A stretch of DNA of 60,199 nt from contig RZZU01000017.1 of the NCBI GenBank assembly GCA_009929735.1, positions 1 to 60,199 of the forward strand, in the 5' to 3' direction. The position numbers and the translations under genes are program-made. Positions 44,274 through 52,704 of the stretch are shown piece by piece (position 1 is the first letter of the stretch; each line of letters begins with the position of its first letter). Origin of the DNA: Clostridia bacterium. Its GTDB lineage: Bacteria > Bacillota > Clostridia > Lachnospirales > Anaerotignaceae. The notes below the pieces were generated by a model that searched no databases, was not told where the DNA came from, and worked only from the letters and a program-made list of their open reading frames with translations.

Positions 44274-45506
44274 ATGATTCGGAAAATATTTGAAGAGTAC
44301 AAAGAAATCCTTCTATATTCGCTGATTGCCCTGTTTGTAGGGATTATCATTGGCGGAATTGATGCTGTTTTTGGTGAAGTGCTGATTAAGATTACGGAAG
44401 TACGCAGCAATCATGTCATCAAATTGATTCCGTTTTTACCGATTGCAGGCGTTATGATTATTTTGCTGTACCGTTATTGCGGGAAAGAAAGTATAAAAGG
44501 AATGACGCTTATTTTTCAAGCTGGGCATGGTGAAATTGACCATATTCCCAAAAGGCTTGTACCCTTAGTTATCATAAGCACATGGATTACGCATATCTTT
44601 GGCGGCAGTGCAGGCAGAGAAGGGGTGGCAGTACAGCTTGGCGCAACGGTAGCCCATACAATATCCAAGAAACTGAAATGGTTGAACAATTCACGTGTGC
44701 TTTTGGTCATCGGTATGGCTGCTGGTTTTGCAGGTTTGTTCCAGACGCCGATTGCCGCTACTTTTTTTGCCATGGAAGTGCTTGTGTCAGGAATTTTTTT
44801 ATATGAAGTTCTACTGCCAGCATTAGTTGCCTCGTTTGCGGCAAGCACAACTTCACATTTGTTAGGCTTGGAAAAATTCTCAGTCGACATCCCAAACACG
44901 TTGTCTTTTTCCTCCGAAGTTCTGTTTAAGCTTGTGCTTGTGGGAATTATTTTTGGTATCGTGGGCGGTATTTTTGCCTATCTATTAAGCTATTGTAAAA
45001 AAAAGTTTGCTTTGCTGATTGAAAACCCTGTAAAACGGATTTTTATCATTGGTTGTATATTGTCTGTCCTTTTTATTTTATTACATATGGGAAGATATTG
45101 TGGTTTAGGCACAAATTTAATCAACATAAGCTTTACTAACGGGCAAATTTATGAGTATGATTGGGTGTTAAAGCTTGTTTTGACAGTTTTAACTCTAGCC
45201 GCAGGTTTTCAAGGTGGAGAGGTTACACCTCTATTTTCTATTGGGGCAAGTCTTGGCGTTGTTTTGGGGAGTTTATTGGGATTACCGATGATGCTGATTG
45301 CGGCACTGGGTTATGCAGCTGTGTTCGGCAGTGCAACCAACACATTGCTTGCACCCATATTGATTGGTGCGGAAGTGTTTGGTGCTCAAAATACATTATA
45401 TTTCGCTGTTGTCTGTTCATTGGCATTCATATTTAACGGAAATAAAACAATTTATACTGCGCAAAAGAGATTTAGCTTTTTTTCAAGCGAAGGAATGGAT
45501 GACTAA
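44274..45506 (+). CDS. CLC-family anion channel/antiporter, fluoride (CLC-F) type
   Basis: 410 residues with the CLC fold. The canonical GREGP filter motif reads GSAGREGVAVQLGA (114-117 is GREG). The later filter region reads FQGGEVTPLFSIGASLG instead of GxFxP. GREGxxVQ and GxExTP are characteristic of the fluoride/proton antiporter subgroup CLC-F, so fluoride export is the likely role. No crcB-type fluoride riboswitch could be seen upstream. ATG follows AGGGGGAGG. Single gene. Confidence 0.82.
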   Translation: MIRKIFEEYKEILLYSLIALFVGIIIGGIDAVFGEVLIKITEVRSNHVIKLIPFLPIAGVMIILLYRYCGKESIKGMTLIFQAGHGEIDHIPKRLVPLVIISTWITHIFGGSAGREGVAVQLGATVAHTISKKLKWLNNSRVLLVIGMAAGFAGLFQTPIAATFFAMEVLVSGIFLYEVLLPALVASFAASTTSHLLGLEKFSVDIPNTLSFSSEVLFKLVLVGIIFGIVGGIFAYLLSYCKKKFALLIENPVKRIFIIGCILSVLFILLHMGRYCGLGTNLINISFTNGQIYEYDWVLKLVLTVLTLAAGFQGGEVTPLFSIGASLGVVLGSLLGLPMMLIAALGYAAVFGSATNTLLAPILIGAEVFGAQNTLYFAVVCSLAFIFNGNKTIYTAQKRFSFFSSEGMDD

Positions 45507-45717
45507 TCATTTTAGGCGGCTAAGTCCAAAGTTTCGATTCCTAAACTGTGCCGCAGAGGCAAGACTGTAGGATGTTCTGGGAGAAAAAAGGGGCTTGCTG
45601 TCCGCAATTTACAGACAACAAACCCTCATATTGTGCAGTTTTAAAGTTTGACTGACTTTTCAAAGTCGCTAACGGATTTAAAATGTATATAAATATGTAA
45701 CTGTCGCTAAAAGCTAT
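45507..45717. other. Convergent intergenic gap
   Basis: The gap lies between the convergent CLC and degV genes. A weak imperfect stem (GGGCTTGCTGTC against GACAACAAACCC, 45592-45630) might serve both as terminator. Nothing else was recognised. Confidence 0.35.
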
Positions 45718-46602
45718 TTATACGCACTCGTGTTTTTTGATATAGCAAATGCCAATTGCCGTAGGCCCTGCATGGGTTCCGATGGTGATACCAACTTGTG
45801 TCAAATGCGGTGTAATCAGTTCAAAGCCTTCCGCTCTTAATTCCTCAGCCAATTCTTCCGTTGCAGCCTTCCGTTCTTTTTCCGCATAAAGCAAAAGCAA
45901 ACGATACTGCTGTTTTTTATCACCTATTTCTTGGCGTGTCATTTCCATTATGGTGCGAAGGGCTTTTTTATGACCTCTTACCTTGCTTTCGGGGAACAAC
46001 TCGCCATGTTGGGCAATAATAATTGGTTTGATATTTAAAATAGTGCCTGCTAAAGCAGCAGCCTTGCCAATGCGTCCGCCTTTTTGCAGGTGTTCCAAGG
46101 AATCCACAGTGAAATTTATTTTGCTGGTTCCCTTTAGGGCTTCAATTTTTTCCAATTGCTGGTCTAAGGTATAGCCCTTATCACGCATTCGTATTACTTC
46201 CCAAACCAGCAGACCCTGCACGCCGGTAACGTTTCTGGAATCCAAAACCTCAATTCTAGCCTCAGGGTAAGCCTCTGAAAGCATATTTTTTGCATTGACC
46301 GCACTTTGGAAGGAGCCACTGAAATTTGAAGTTAAGCATAAGCAGAGAATATCTTTCCCTTCTTTTACATAAGGTTCAAAAACATCCATATAGTCTTGTA
46401 TTGTAGGTTGTGATGTTTTCGGAAAGACGGAACTTTCCTTCATTCTATTGTAAAATTCATTTGGTGTTAATTCATAAATTTCTTTATAGTATTTTTCTCC
46501 GTTAAAAGAAACAGAGAAAGGAACAATTCCTAATTCTGTTTTTTCAATATATTCCGATGCAATATCGCAAGAGCTGTCGGAAATGATTTGATATGGTCGC
46601 AT
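45718..46602 (-). CDS. DegV family fatty-acid-binding protein
   Basis: DegV (FakB-type) proteins bind a fatty acid and present it to the kinase FakA. The 294 residues show IISDSSCDIASEYI, SSVFPKTSQPT, CLTSNFSGSFQSA and, near the end, GITIGTHAGPTAIGICY, all lipid-pocket motifs. I chose ATG 46602 because GGAGG lies seven bases upstream. No fakA is in the window. It is transcribed from its own promoter, divergent from topB. Confidence 0.9.
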   Translation of the reverse strand: MRPYQIISDSSCDIASEYIEKTELGIVPFSVSFNGEKYYKEIYELTPNEFYNRMKESSVFPKTSQPTIQDYMDVFEPYVKEGKDILCLCLTSNFSGSFQSAVNAKNMLSEAYPEARIEVLDSRNVTGVQGLLVWEVIRMRDKGYTLDQQLEKIEALKGTSKINFTVDSLEHLQKGGRIGKAAALAGTILNIKPIIIAQHGELFPESKVRGHKKALRTIMEMTRQEIGDKKQQYRLLLLYAEKERKAATEELAEELRAEGFELITPHLTQVGITIGTHAGPTAIGICYIKKHECV

Positions 46603-46645
46603 AGAGTACCTCCATGAAAAAGTAAACACATTTTTAAGTCATCTT

Positions 46646-46674
46646 ATTCTAAATCAATTTTATTTCTATGTCAA
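46646..46674 (-). promoter_or_regulatory. degV promoter
   Basis: On the minus strand, TTGACA (46669-46674), a 17-base spacer and TAGAAT (46646-46651): near-consensus sigma-A. Confidence 0.7.
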
Positions 46675-46690
46675 TAAATGAAAGGAGCGT

Positions 46691-46719
46691 TTGCCTTTCT
46701 TGGGTAAGAATGGTATACT
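46691..46719 (+). promoter_or_regulatory. topB promoter
   Basis: TTGCCT (46691-46696), a 17-base spacer and TATACT (46714-46719). Its -35 box lies 17 bases from the -35 of degV on the other strand. It excludes any topB start at 46720. Confidence 0.65.
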
Positions 46720-46746
46720 TTGGAAAGGCAAAAAGGAGGTGGGGAA

Positions 46747-48939
46747 ATGGGCAGAATTTTGGTGGTGGCAGAGAAGCCGTCAGTAGCACGGGACATAGCC
46801 AAAACACTGGGTGCAGTACAAAAAGGGGATGGCTGCTTGGTGGGCGAGAACTATGTAGTTTCTTGGGCGATTGGGCATCTTGTAACGTTGGCTGAGCCGG
46901 AGGATTATAATGAAAAATATAAGAAATGGAGCTTTGCCTCTTTACCCATCCTACCGGAAAAAATGGAGCTAAAGGCAATAAAAAATACACGTTCCCAGCT
47001 GAAAATATTGCATAAATGGATGAATGATAAGGAAATTTCGTCCATCATCTGTGCTACCGATAGTGGACGTGAAGGGGAACTGATTTTTCGGTATATCTAC
47101 GAAATAACCAAATGCAAAAAACCTTTTCAGCGGCTTTGGATTTCCAGTATGACGGAGCAAGCAATCAAAGAGGGTTTTGCTCATTTAAAGGACGGCGAGG
47201 ACTACGATTTGCTGTATCATTCCGCAAAATGCCGTTCGGAGGCTGATTGGCTGGTTGGCATGAATGCAACCAGAGCATATACACTGCGCTATAATGTTCT
47301 TTTAAGTATTGGGCGTGTGCAAACACCAACCTTGGCTCTTATTGTGGAAAAGCAAAAGGAAATAGATGCCTTTCTTTCAAAGGATTACTTTGAGGTTCAG
47401 GCAGACTTTGGCGGCTTTCAAGGTCTTTGGATTGACGATGAGGAACAGACGAAAATTGAAGATGAGTCTGCCGCAAAAGACATTTCCATGAAAACAGAAG
47501 GACAAAATTCCCTTGTTACCAAAGTAGAGAAGGAAGACAAGAGGATCCCTGCACCATTGCTTTATGATTTGACAGAGCTTCAACGAGAGTGTAATAAAAA
47601 ATTCGGCTATTCAGCGAAAAAAACATTGGACATTGCCCAAGGCTTATATGAAAAAAGAAAGATGATTACCTATCCGAGAACGGACAGCCGTTATTTAAGC
47701 GAGGATATGAAGGGGAAAGTGCAAAATACGATGAAACGGCTGGCGGAAACAAAGCCGTTTGAAGAATTTGCGAAGCCATTACTTTCTGGGGAGAAACTTG
47801 TTTTTACGAAACGAATCATTGACAACACAAAGGTGACAGACCATCATGCAATTATTCCAACGGATATACCGCTACGTTTGGATAGCTTGGCAGAAGATGA
47901 GAAAAACGTGTTCCTTTTGGTTGCTGCTCGATTTATCAGTGTTTTTTATCCGCATTTTCGTTATGAAGTAACGAAGGCTTACTTTACCTGTCAAAAGGAA
48001 CGGTTTTTATCAAAAGGGACGGTTCTTTTGGATGAGGGATGGCAAAGTGTAGAGAAAAAATTGATTCCTACAAAGACAAAAAAAGAAAAACCCGGCGAGG
48101 AACAAAAGCTTCCTCCTTTGGCAGAGGGAGAAACCCATACCATCATGGAGGCAAAGGTATTAAAGAAAAAAACAACGGCCCCCAAGCCATATACGGAAAG
48201 CAGTTTGCTGTCGGCGATGGAAAATGCAGGGCGTTTTGTTGAAGATGAAACACTGAAAGAGCAAATGAAGGACAGCGGCTTAGGGACACCTGCCACCAGA
48301 GCGGCAATTATCGAACGATTGCTGGCAGTTGGTTATATTACAAGAAAAGGGAAAAACTTGATTCCCACGGAAAAAGGGACACAGCTGATTCGGGTTGTGC
48401 CAGAAGAAATTCGTTCCCCTCAAACAACAGGAAAATGGGAAAAGGGACTTTCTTCTATTGCAAAAGGAAAAATGGAGGAGCAGCGTTTTATGGAAAGCAT
48501 CAAACGCTATGTTGCTTTCCTTGTTGAGGATGCGGCCGGAAGAAAAACAGATGTTGTTTTTCCTGATGAAGAACAAAAAGGAACACGGAAAGTTGGAAAA
48601 GTCCTGGGGAAATGCCCTGTTTGCAAGGATGGGGATGTGCTGGAGAATAGCAAGGCATATTTTTGCGGAAAATGGAAAGCAGGATGCAAATTTACGGTTT
48701 GGAAGGACAGCCTGAAACCCTATGGAATTGCTTTGACAAATGAAATGTTACAGTCATTATTAAAAAATGGAAAAATTCCTGAGGTCAAGGTCACTTTGCC
48801 CCAAACAGGGGAGCAAGGGAAAGCAGCCATGATTTTTTCTGCTGACGGCAAAGGACGTATTGAATTAATGGATTTTACAAGAGATGCGATGATACAGGGG
48901 ACGGATTCCCCTCAGGCAGATGAAGGAGAGAAGAATTAA
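46747..48939 (+). CDS. topB: DNA topoisomerase III
   Basis: Type IA topoisomerase of 730 residues that decatenates DNA. The Toprim domain has VAEKPSVARDIAKTLG and CATDSGREGELIFR. The catalytic Tyr is in MITYPRTDSRYLSEDM, and LGTPATRAAIIERL follows. A C-terminal single-strand-binding zinc-like module has CPVCKDG and CGKWKAGCKFTVW. Plasmid and ICE TopB proteins look alike, but this one sits among housekeeping genes. The start is ATG 46747 with AAAAGGAGG upstream. The next gene begins directly after its stop. Confidence 0.92.
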   Translation: MGRILVVAEKPSVARDIAKTLGAVQKGDGCLVGENYVVSWAIGHLVTLAEPEDYNEKYKKWSFASLPILPEKMELKAIKNTRSQLKILHKWMNDKEISSIICATDSGREGELIFRYIYEITKCKKPFQRLWISSMTEQAIKEGFAHLKDGEDYDLLYHSAKCRSEADWLVGMNATRAYTLRYNVLLSIGRVQTPTLALIVEKQKEIDAFLSKDYFEVQADFGGFQGLWIDDEEQTKIEDESAAKDISMKTEGQNSLVTKVEKEDKRIPAPLLYDLTELQRECNKKFGYSAKKTLDIAQGLYEKRKMITYPRTDSRYLSEDMKGKVQNTMKRLAETKPFEEFAKPLLSGEKLVFTKRIIDNTKVTDHHAIIPTDIPLRLDSLAEDEKNVFLLVAARFISVFYPHFRYEVTKAYFTCQKERFLSKGTVLLDEGWQSVEKKLIPTKTKKEKPGEEQKLPPLAEGETHTIMEAKVLKKKTTAPKPYTESSLLSAMENAGRFVEDETLKEQMKDSGLGTPATRAAIIERLLAVGYITRKGKNLIPTEKGTQLIRVVPEEIRSPQTTGKWEKGLSSIAKGKMEEQRFMESIKRYVAFLVEDAAGRKTDVVFPDEEQKGTRKVGKVLGKCPVCKDGDVLENSKAYFCGKWKAGCKFTVWKDSLKPYGIALTNEMLQSLLKNGKIPEVKVTLPQTGEQGKAAMIFSADGKGRIELMDFTRDAMIQGTDSPQADEGEKN

Positions 48940-50220
48940 ATGAGCAGTATGTACCAAGTGTTAGGAATTGCCCCGGAGGTTGAGGCATTTTGTGAAAGCG
49001 TGTTCGAGGATTTGAAGGAGAGGTTTCAGAGCATTGATTCTATAGCAGAATACAATCAATGCAAGGTGCTAGCCGCAATGCAAAAAGAGCGGGTGGATGC
49101 CACTTGTTTTGCCGGCAGTACAGGCTATGGCTACAACGACGCCGGACGGGATACCTTGGAACGGGTATATGCTGCTTGCTTTCAAACCGAGGCGGCTTTG
49201 GTGCGTCCGCAAATTACTTGTGGTACTCATGCCCTTGCCATCGCCCTTTCTGCAAACCTTTTGCCCGGGGATGAGCTTCTTTCCCCCGCAGGCAAGCCAT
49301 ACGATACATTGGAGGAAGTGATCGGCATTCGGCAATCCCCTTGTTCCTTGAAAGAATATGGTGTTAATTACCGTCAGGTGGATTTATTTGAAGATGGCTC
49401 TTTTGATTATGATAATATTCGCAAGGCAATAAACCAAAAAACAAAGGTCGTAACCATCCAGCGTTCCAAGGGGTATCAGATGCGCCCTACCTTTTCTGTG
49501 GAAAAAATCGGACAGCTAATTGCTTTCGTAAAAGAAATAAAACCTGATGTAATTTGTATGGTTGATAACTGCTATGGAGAGTTTGTTGAAATCACTGAGC
49601 CTTCTAACGTTGGCGCAGATATGATTGTAGGCTCTTTGATTAAAAATCCTGGGGGCGGTCTGGCTCCTATCGGCGGTTATATTTGCGGTACGCAGGCGTG
49701 TATTGACCGTTGTGCCTATCGGCTGAGTGCACCGGGTTTGGGGCAGGAGGTTGGCGCAAGCTTAGATGTTATGCGTTCGTTTTATCAGGGATTTTTCCTT
49801 TCGCCAACTGTGGTGGCGGGAGCGTTGAAGGGTGCAATTTTTGCCGCAAATGTATATGAAAAGCTTGGCTTTCGTGTCATTCCAAACGGCACGGAATCAC
49901 GCCATGACATTATTCAGGCGGTAGAACTTGGGACACCCGAGGGAGTCATTGCTTTTTGCGAGGGAATTCAGGCTGCGGCACCTGTGGACAGCTATGTAAA
50001 GCCAGAGCCTTACGCTATGCCTGGGTATAATTGCAATGTTATTATGGCTGCGGGTGCGTTTGTGCAAGGCTCCTCCATTGAACTGAGTGCAGATGGGCCG
50101 ATTCGTCCTCCGTATTCGGTATATTTCCAAGGTGGCTTAACTTGGTGTCATGCAAAATTCGGTATTATGATGTCATTACAGAAGCTGTATGAGAAAAATT
50201 TGGTGGAACTGAATCGGTAA
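48940..50220 (+). CDS. YnbB-type PLP enzyme (methionine gamma-lyase family)
   Basis: A Cys/Met-metabolism-type PLP protein of 426 residues, of the group annotated as methionine gamma-lyase family or aluminium resistance protein (YnbB in Bacillus). It shows GSTGYGYNDAGRDTLERVY, ITCGTHALAIALSANLLPGD, QRSKGYQMRPTF, CMVDNCYGEF and SLIKNPGGGLAPIGGY with the PLP lysine. The true substrate is not established for the family. ATG follows the topB stop without a gap, so the two are co-transcribed. The family 1 element follows the stop. Confidence 0.85.
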   Translation: MSSMYQVLGIAPEVEAFCESVFEDLKERFQSIDSIAEYNQCKVLAAMQKERVDATCFAGSTGYGYNDAGRDTLERVYAACFQTEAALVRPQITCGTHALAIALSANLLPGDELLSPAGKPYDTLEEVIGIRQSPCSLKEYGVNYRQVDLFEDGSFDYDNIRKAINQKTKVVTIQRSKGYQMRPTFSVEKIGQLIAFVKEIKPDVICMVDNCYGEFVEITEPSNVGADMIVGSLIKNPGGGLAPIGGYICGTQACIDRCAYRLSAPGLGQEVGASLDVMRSFYQGFFLSPTVVAGALKGAIFAANVYEKLGFRVIPNGTESRHDIIQAVELGTPEGVIAFCEGIQAAAPVDSYVKPEPYAMPGYNCNVIMAAGAFVQGSSIELSADGPIRPPYSVYFQGGLTWCHAKFGIMMSLQKLYEKNLVELNR

Positions 50221-50233
50221 TTGCTTTATATTA

Positions 50234-50396
50234 GGGAACGCTGATTAATTCCGTGTGCACATCTAACTTCTGGGAAAATTTTCCGCTTGGACGGCGTTAA
50301 AAAGCCTCGCAACAGCGTTGCTATCGCTATATTTTTTTCCTTGCGAATTGAAGATTTGCTCGACCATCAGCATACCCTCATGAAGTCAGTGCTACC
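50234..50396 (+). repeat. Dispersed element family 1, copy 3 (MITE-like)
   Basis: About 163 bp, same orientation as the other two copies. It begins GGGAACGCTGATTAATTCCG and ends TACCCTCATGAAGTCAGTGC. The middle keeps TTTTCCGCTTGGACGGCGT and AAAAAGCCTCGCAACAGC. It lies 13 bases after the YnbB-type gene and about 55 bases before the small gene. Confidence 0.75.
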
Positions 50397-50451
50397 TTTG
50401 AGAAAATTTCAGTTTTGCCTAGGAAGTATTTTACTGCAAAAGGGGGATTTT

Positions 50452-50649
50452 ATGGCATACAAAAAGGGGAAGGCAAATGTTGTAGCTAAATGCGATGAAA
50501 GCAACGAAAGTGAGAGTTTTTCATTAGCAGGTATCAATGAATTTGAAGAATTTTTATCGTCTTTATATCCGATAAGCGATAATCTTAAAGCAAAAATACG
50601 TGAACAGCTTCAGCTTTTAACAGATGATGAGGAAATTAACAAAAGCTAA
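50452..50649 (+). CDS. Hypothetical 65-residue acidic protein
   Basis: A short frame starting at ATG 50452 with AAAAGGGGG upstream and ending just before a perfect terminator. The protein (MAYKKGKANVVAKCDESNES, then FEEFLSSLYPISDNLKAKIR) has a basic N-terminus, a polar Ser/Glu stretch and an amphipathic C-terminal helix. I do not recognise it. Ribosome binding site, composition and terminator all suggest a real gene. No membrane segment. Confidence 0.65.
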   Translation: MAYKKGKANVVAKCDESNESESFSLAGINEFEEFLSSLYPISDNLKAKIREQLQLLTDDEEINKS

Positions 50650-50660
50650 CATAAATATTT

Positions 50661-50698
50661 TTGGGGCACCACCTGAAAGCGGGGGTGCCCCAATTTTT
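50661..50698 (+). terminator. Terminator after the small gene
   Basis: TTGGGGCACC and GGTGCCCCAA form a perfect 10-bp stem followed by TTTTT. It is convergent with the flippase gene and could serve both strands. Confidence 0.82.
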
Positions 50699-50719
50699 GC
50701 AATTTAAAAGGGTAAAAAA

Positions 50720-52252
50720 TCATGAGTTTTTCTTTTTTCCAAAAAAGGTTGCCATATTTTCCTTTGAAAAACAGCCAAGCATCAAAAGAAAAACAAGATA
50801 AAGCAGACCCATTGCCGTTAAGGAAAGGCAAAAAAAGAGCTTTGATGGTGTGGAGATGCGGATAATATAGCGAATAATCAAGCCGGAAGCTGCACCTGCC
50901 AAAAGAGGCTTCACAAAGCAGTTTGCAAGATCAGGGAAAACGCCGGTGCGTAAGTATAACTTATGTAGGCAGGCACCCACGGAATATGCCGATCCCGCCG
51001 CCCAAGAAACCAGAAAGGCAGGAATTCCATATAAGGGCATAAAAAACCAAATTCCCGCAATGGTGATTGCTGAGGTAATTAGATTATTGCGGAACAAAAA
51101 TAATTGCTCGCCCATGCCGTTTAAAAGTCCGTGCAAGGTTGTCTGCGCATATAAAAAGGGGCAAAGAAAAGCCAGTGGAAATAACAATTCCCCTAAGCCT
51201 TGACGATTATATACGATATAGCAAATTTCCCTTGGGAAAACAGCGAATAATGCCGCCGCACCAATTCCTACGATAAACGTAAAAAGAAAGGTTACGGAAA
51301 CTGTTCGACTGACACGCTGATTTTGCCTTACGGCACAGGCCTCTGAAATCTCTGGCACCAAGGAAACCGAAGCCGCCATTAAACAGGCGGAGGGCAGGAA
51401 AATAAGGGGCATGGCCATACCCGTTAATTCACCATAAGAGCTTAATGCATCCTTTGCGTTCTGTCCGAAGAGTTGTAACTGCTGGGGAATCAATATGTTT
51501 TCCACGGTTGAAAGCAAGGAAGCCGCAATTTTCGTTGCGGAAAGGGGCAGTGCCATTGCTAAAATCATATTGCAGGCAGCATAGGGGGAAAGGGTGGGTT
51601 TTTTAATCATTTTTTTGCGTCTTTTAAAGCGAAGATAACTGATTATCACAAAGATAAAGGAAAGAAATTCACCCAATACAACACCTGCAATGGCGGCACA
51701 ACAGGCGTAGGTTAAACCCATAGGAACAAAAATGCCAGCTAATATATAGATGGTCAAGATGCGAACTGCTTGCTCCAAAACCTGAGAAAAGGCAGGGACT
51801 AAAGCATTTTGCAGCCCTAGAAAAAAGCCTCTGAAGCACGAGCCCGCTGCCATAAATGGAATTGCAAACGAGAGCAGACGTAAAGAAAGAGCGGCACGAC
51901 CGTCTTTGAGAATGACGGTTGCAACTTCGTCTGCAAAAAGAAACAAGCATATAGAAACAACAAAGCTGACCATGAGAGATAGGATAATTGATTGTTTTAC
52001 AATTCGTCCAATATTTCCGGATTGCCCAAGAACATTTTCCTGTGCGGTCAGACGTGAAATTGTTGTGGTAAAGCCTGCTGAGGTAATGCTCCATGTCAAA
52101 ATATAAATCGGCAAAATCAATTGGTACAATCCAATGCCTTCGGCGCCGATGGTGTTAGACATAAATACACGGTAAAAGAACCCCATGAATTTTGTAATTA
52201 GATTGGCGGCTGTTAAAATCAGTGTTCCGGTAATAATTGTTTTTCTGCTCAT
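50720..52252 (-). CDS. SpoVB/MurJ-like polysaccharide flippase
   Basis: 510 residues with 12-14 hydrophobic segments of the MOP superfamily. It opens RKTIITGTLILTAANLITKF, then MGFFYRVFMSNTIGAEGIGLY, which is characteristic of stage V sporulation protein B and its paralogues YtgP/MurJ. The family moves lipid-linked oligosaccharides (lipid II) across the membrane, and SpoVB does so for the spore cortex. Together with the SpoVD-like PBP this points to a spore former. ATG 52252 follows AAGGTGATGG. Single gene on the minus strand. Confidence 0.85.
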   Translation of the reverse strand: MSRKTIITGTLILTAANLITKFMGFFYRVFMSNTIGAEGIGLYQLILPIYILTWSITSAGFTTTISRLTAQENVLGQSGNIGRIVKQSIILSLMVSFVVSICLFLFADEVATVILKDGRAALSLRLLSFAIPFMAAGSCFRGFFLGLQNALVPAFSQVLEQAVRILTIYILAGIFVPMGLTYACCAAIAGVVLGEFLSFIFVIISYLRFKRRKKMIKKPTLSPYAACNMILAMALPLSATKIAASLLSTVENILIPQQLQLFGQNAKDALSSYGELTGMAMPLIFLPSACLMAASVSLVPEISEACAVRQNQRVSRTVSVTFLFTFIVGIGAAALFAVFPREICYIVYNRQGLGELLFPLAFLCPFLYAQTTLHGLLNGMGEQLFLFRNNLITSAITIAGIWFFMPLYGIPAFLVSWAAGSAYSVGACLHKLYLRTGVFPDLANCFVKPLLAGAASGLIIRYIIRISTPSKLFFCLSLTAMGLLYLVFLLMLGCFSKENMATFFGKKKNS

Positions 52253-52377
52253 TCCATCACCTTATGTACGGGTATTGTTACATATTATGAAGAAATATGG
52301 CTTTGCAGTAATACTTTTTTCAAAACAGGATAAAAATAAAATGTGGTAACGTGCATAAAAAAAATATAGTTAAACTA

Positions 52378-52406
52378 TTGACAATTTTATTTTTAAAATG
52401 TATACT
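52378..52406 (+). promoter_or_regulatory. Promoter of the riboswitch-permease unit
   Basis: TTGACA (52378-52383), a 17-base spacer and TATACT (52401-52406). This is among the strongest promoters in the window. Confidence 0.78.
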
Positions 52407-52435
52407 AACTTTACAAATTACATAAAGCCAGTTGA

Positions 52436-52607
52436 TATGCGAGGGAGATCTTATAACAAAAAGTAAGAACCGATGGAGCAATCCAAAAAAGCCGTTTTTT
52501 GGAGAAACTTTCAGGTACCAAGGACCTTGTATGGATGGGACTCTGGAGAGTGTCTTATTTAAGACCGCCGTCGAAGTAATGCTTTCAGGTGAAGGTACAG
52601 AGGATAC
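52436..52607 (+). ncRNA. Tandem glycine riboswitch
   Basis: Two consecutive aptamers are visible. The first has AACCGATGGAGCAATCC and GAAACTTTCAGGTACCAAGG. The second has GGACTCTGGAGAG, GACCGCCGTCGAAGTAA and GCTTTCAGGTGAAGGTACAG. ACCGCCG/ACCGATGG followed by GxAGxAA, and CTTTCAGGT, are the conserved glycine aptamer elements, and the tandem arrangement is the known form. The closing stem of aptamer 2 (CTCTG with CAGAG at 52598-52602) abuts the terminator, so glycine binding probably changes termination. Confidence 0.88.
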
Positions 52608-52642
52608 ATAGGCAGATTTACTGCCCGTGTATCCTTTTTTCT
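52601..52642 (+). terminator. Riboswitch expression-platform terminator
   Basis: AGGATACA-T-AGGCAG pairs with CTGCC-CG-TGTATCCT, followed by TTTTTTCTTT. Its first bases overlap the closing stem of the second glycine aptamer, so the two structures compete. Confidence 0.8.
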
Positions 52643-52704
52643 TTGCAAAAAAACAGGCAAAAATTGCAATAATACTATTTTACATTTTATTGGAGGGCTA
52701 AAAC

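Noticed and set aside
46720..46746. Upstream TTG start for topB
   Set aside because: It lies next to the -10 box, so it would precede the transcription start. ATG 46747 has a perfect ribosome binding site.
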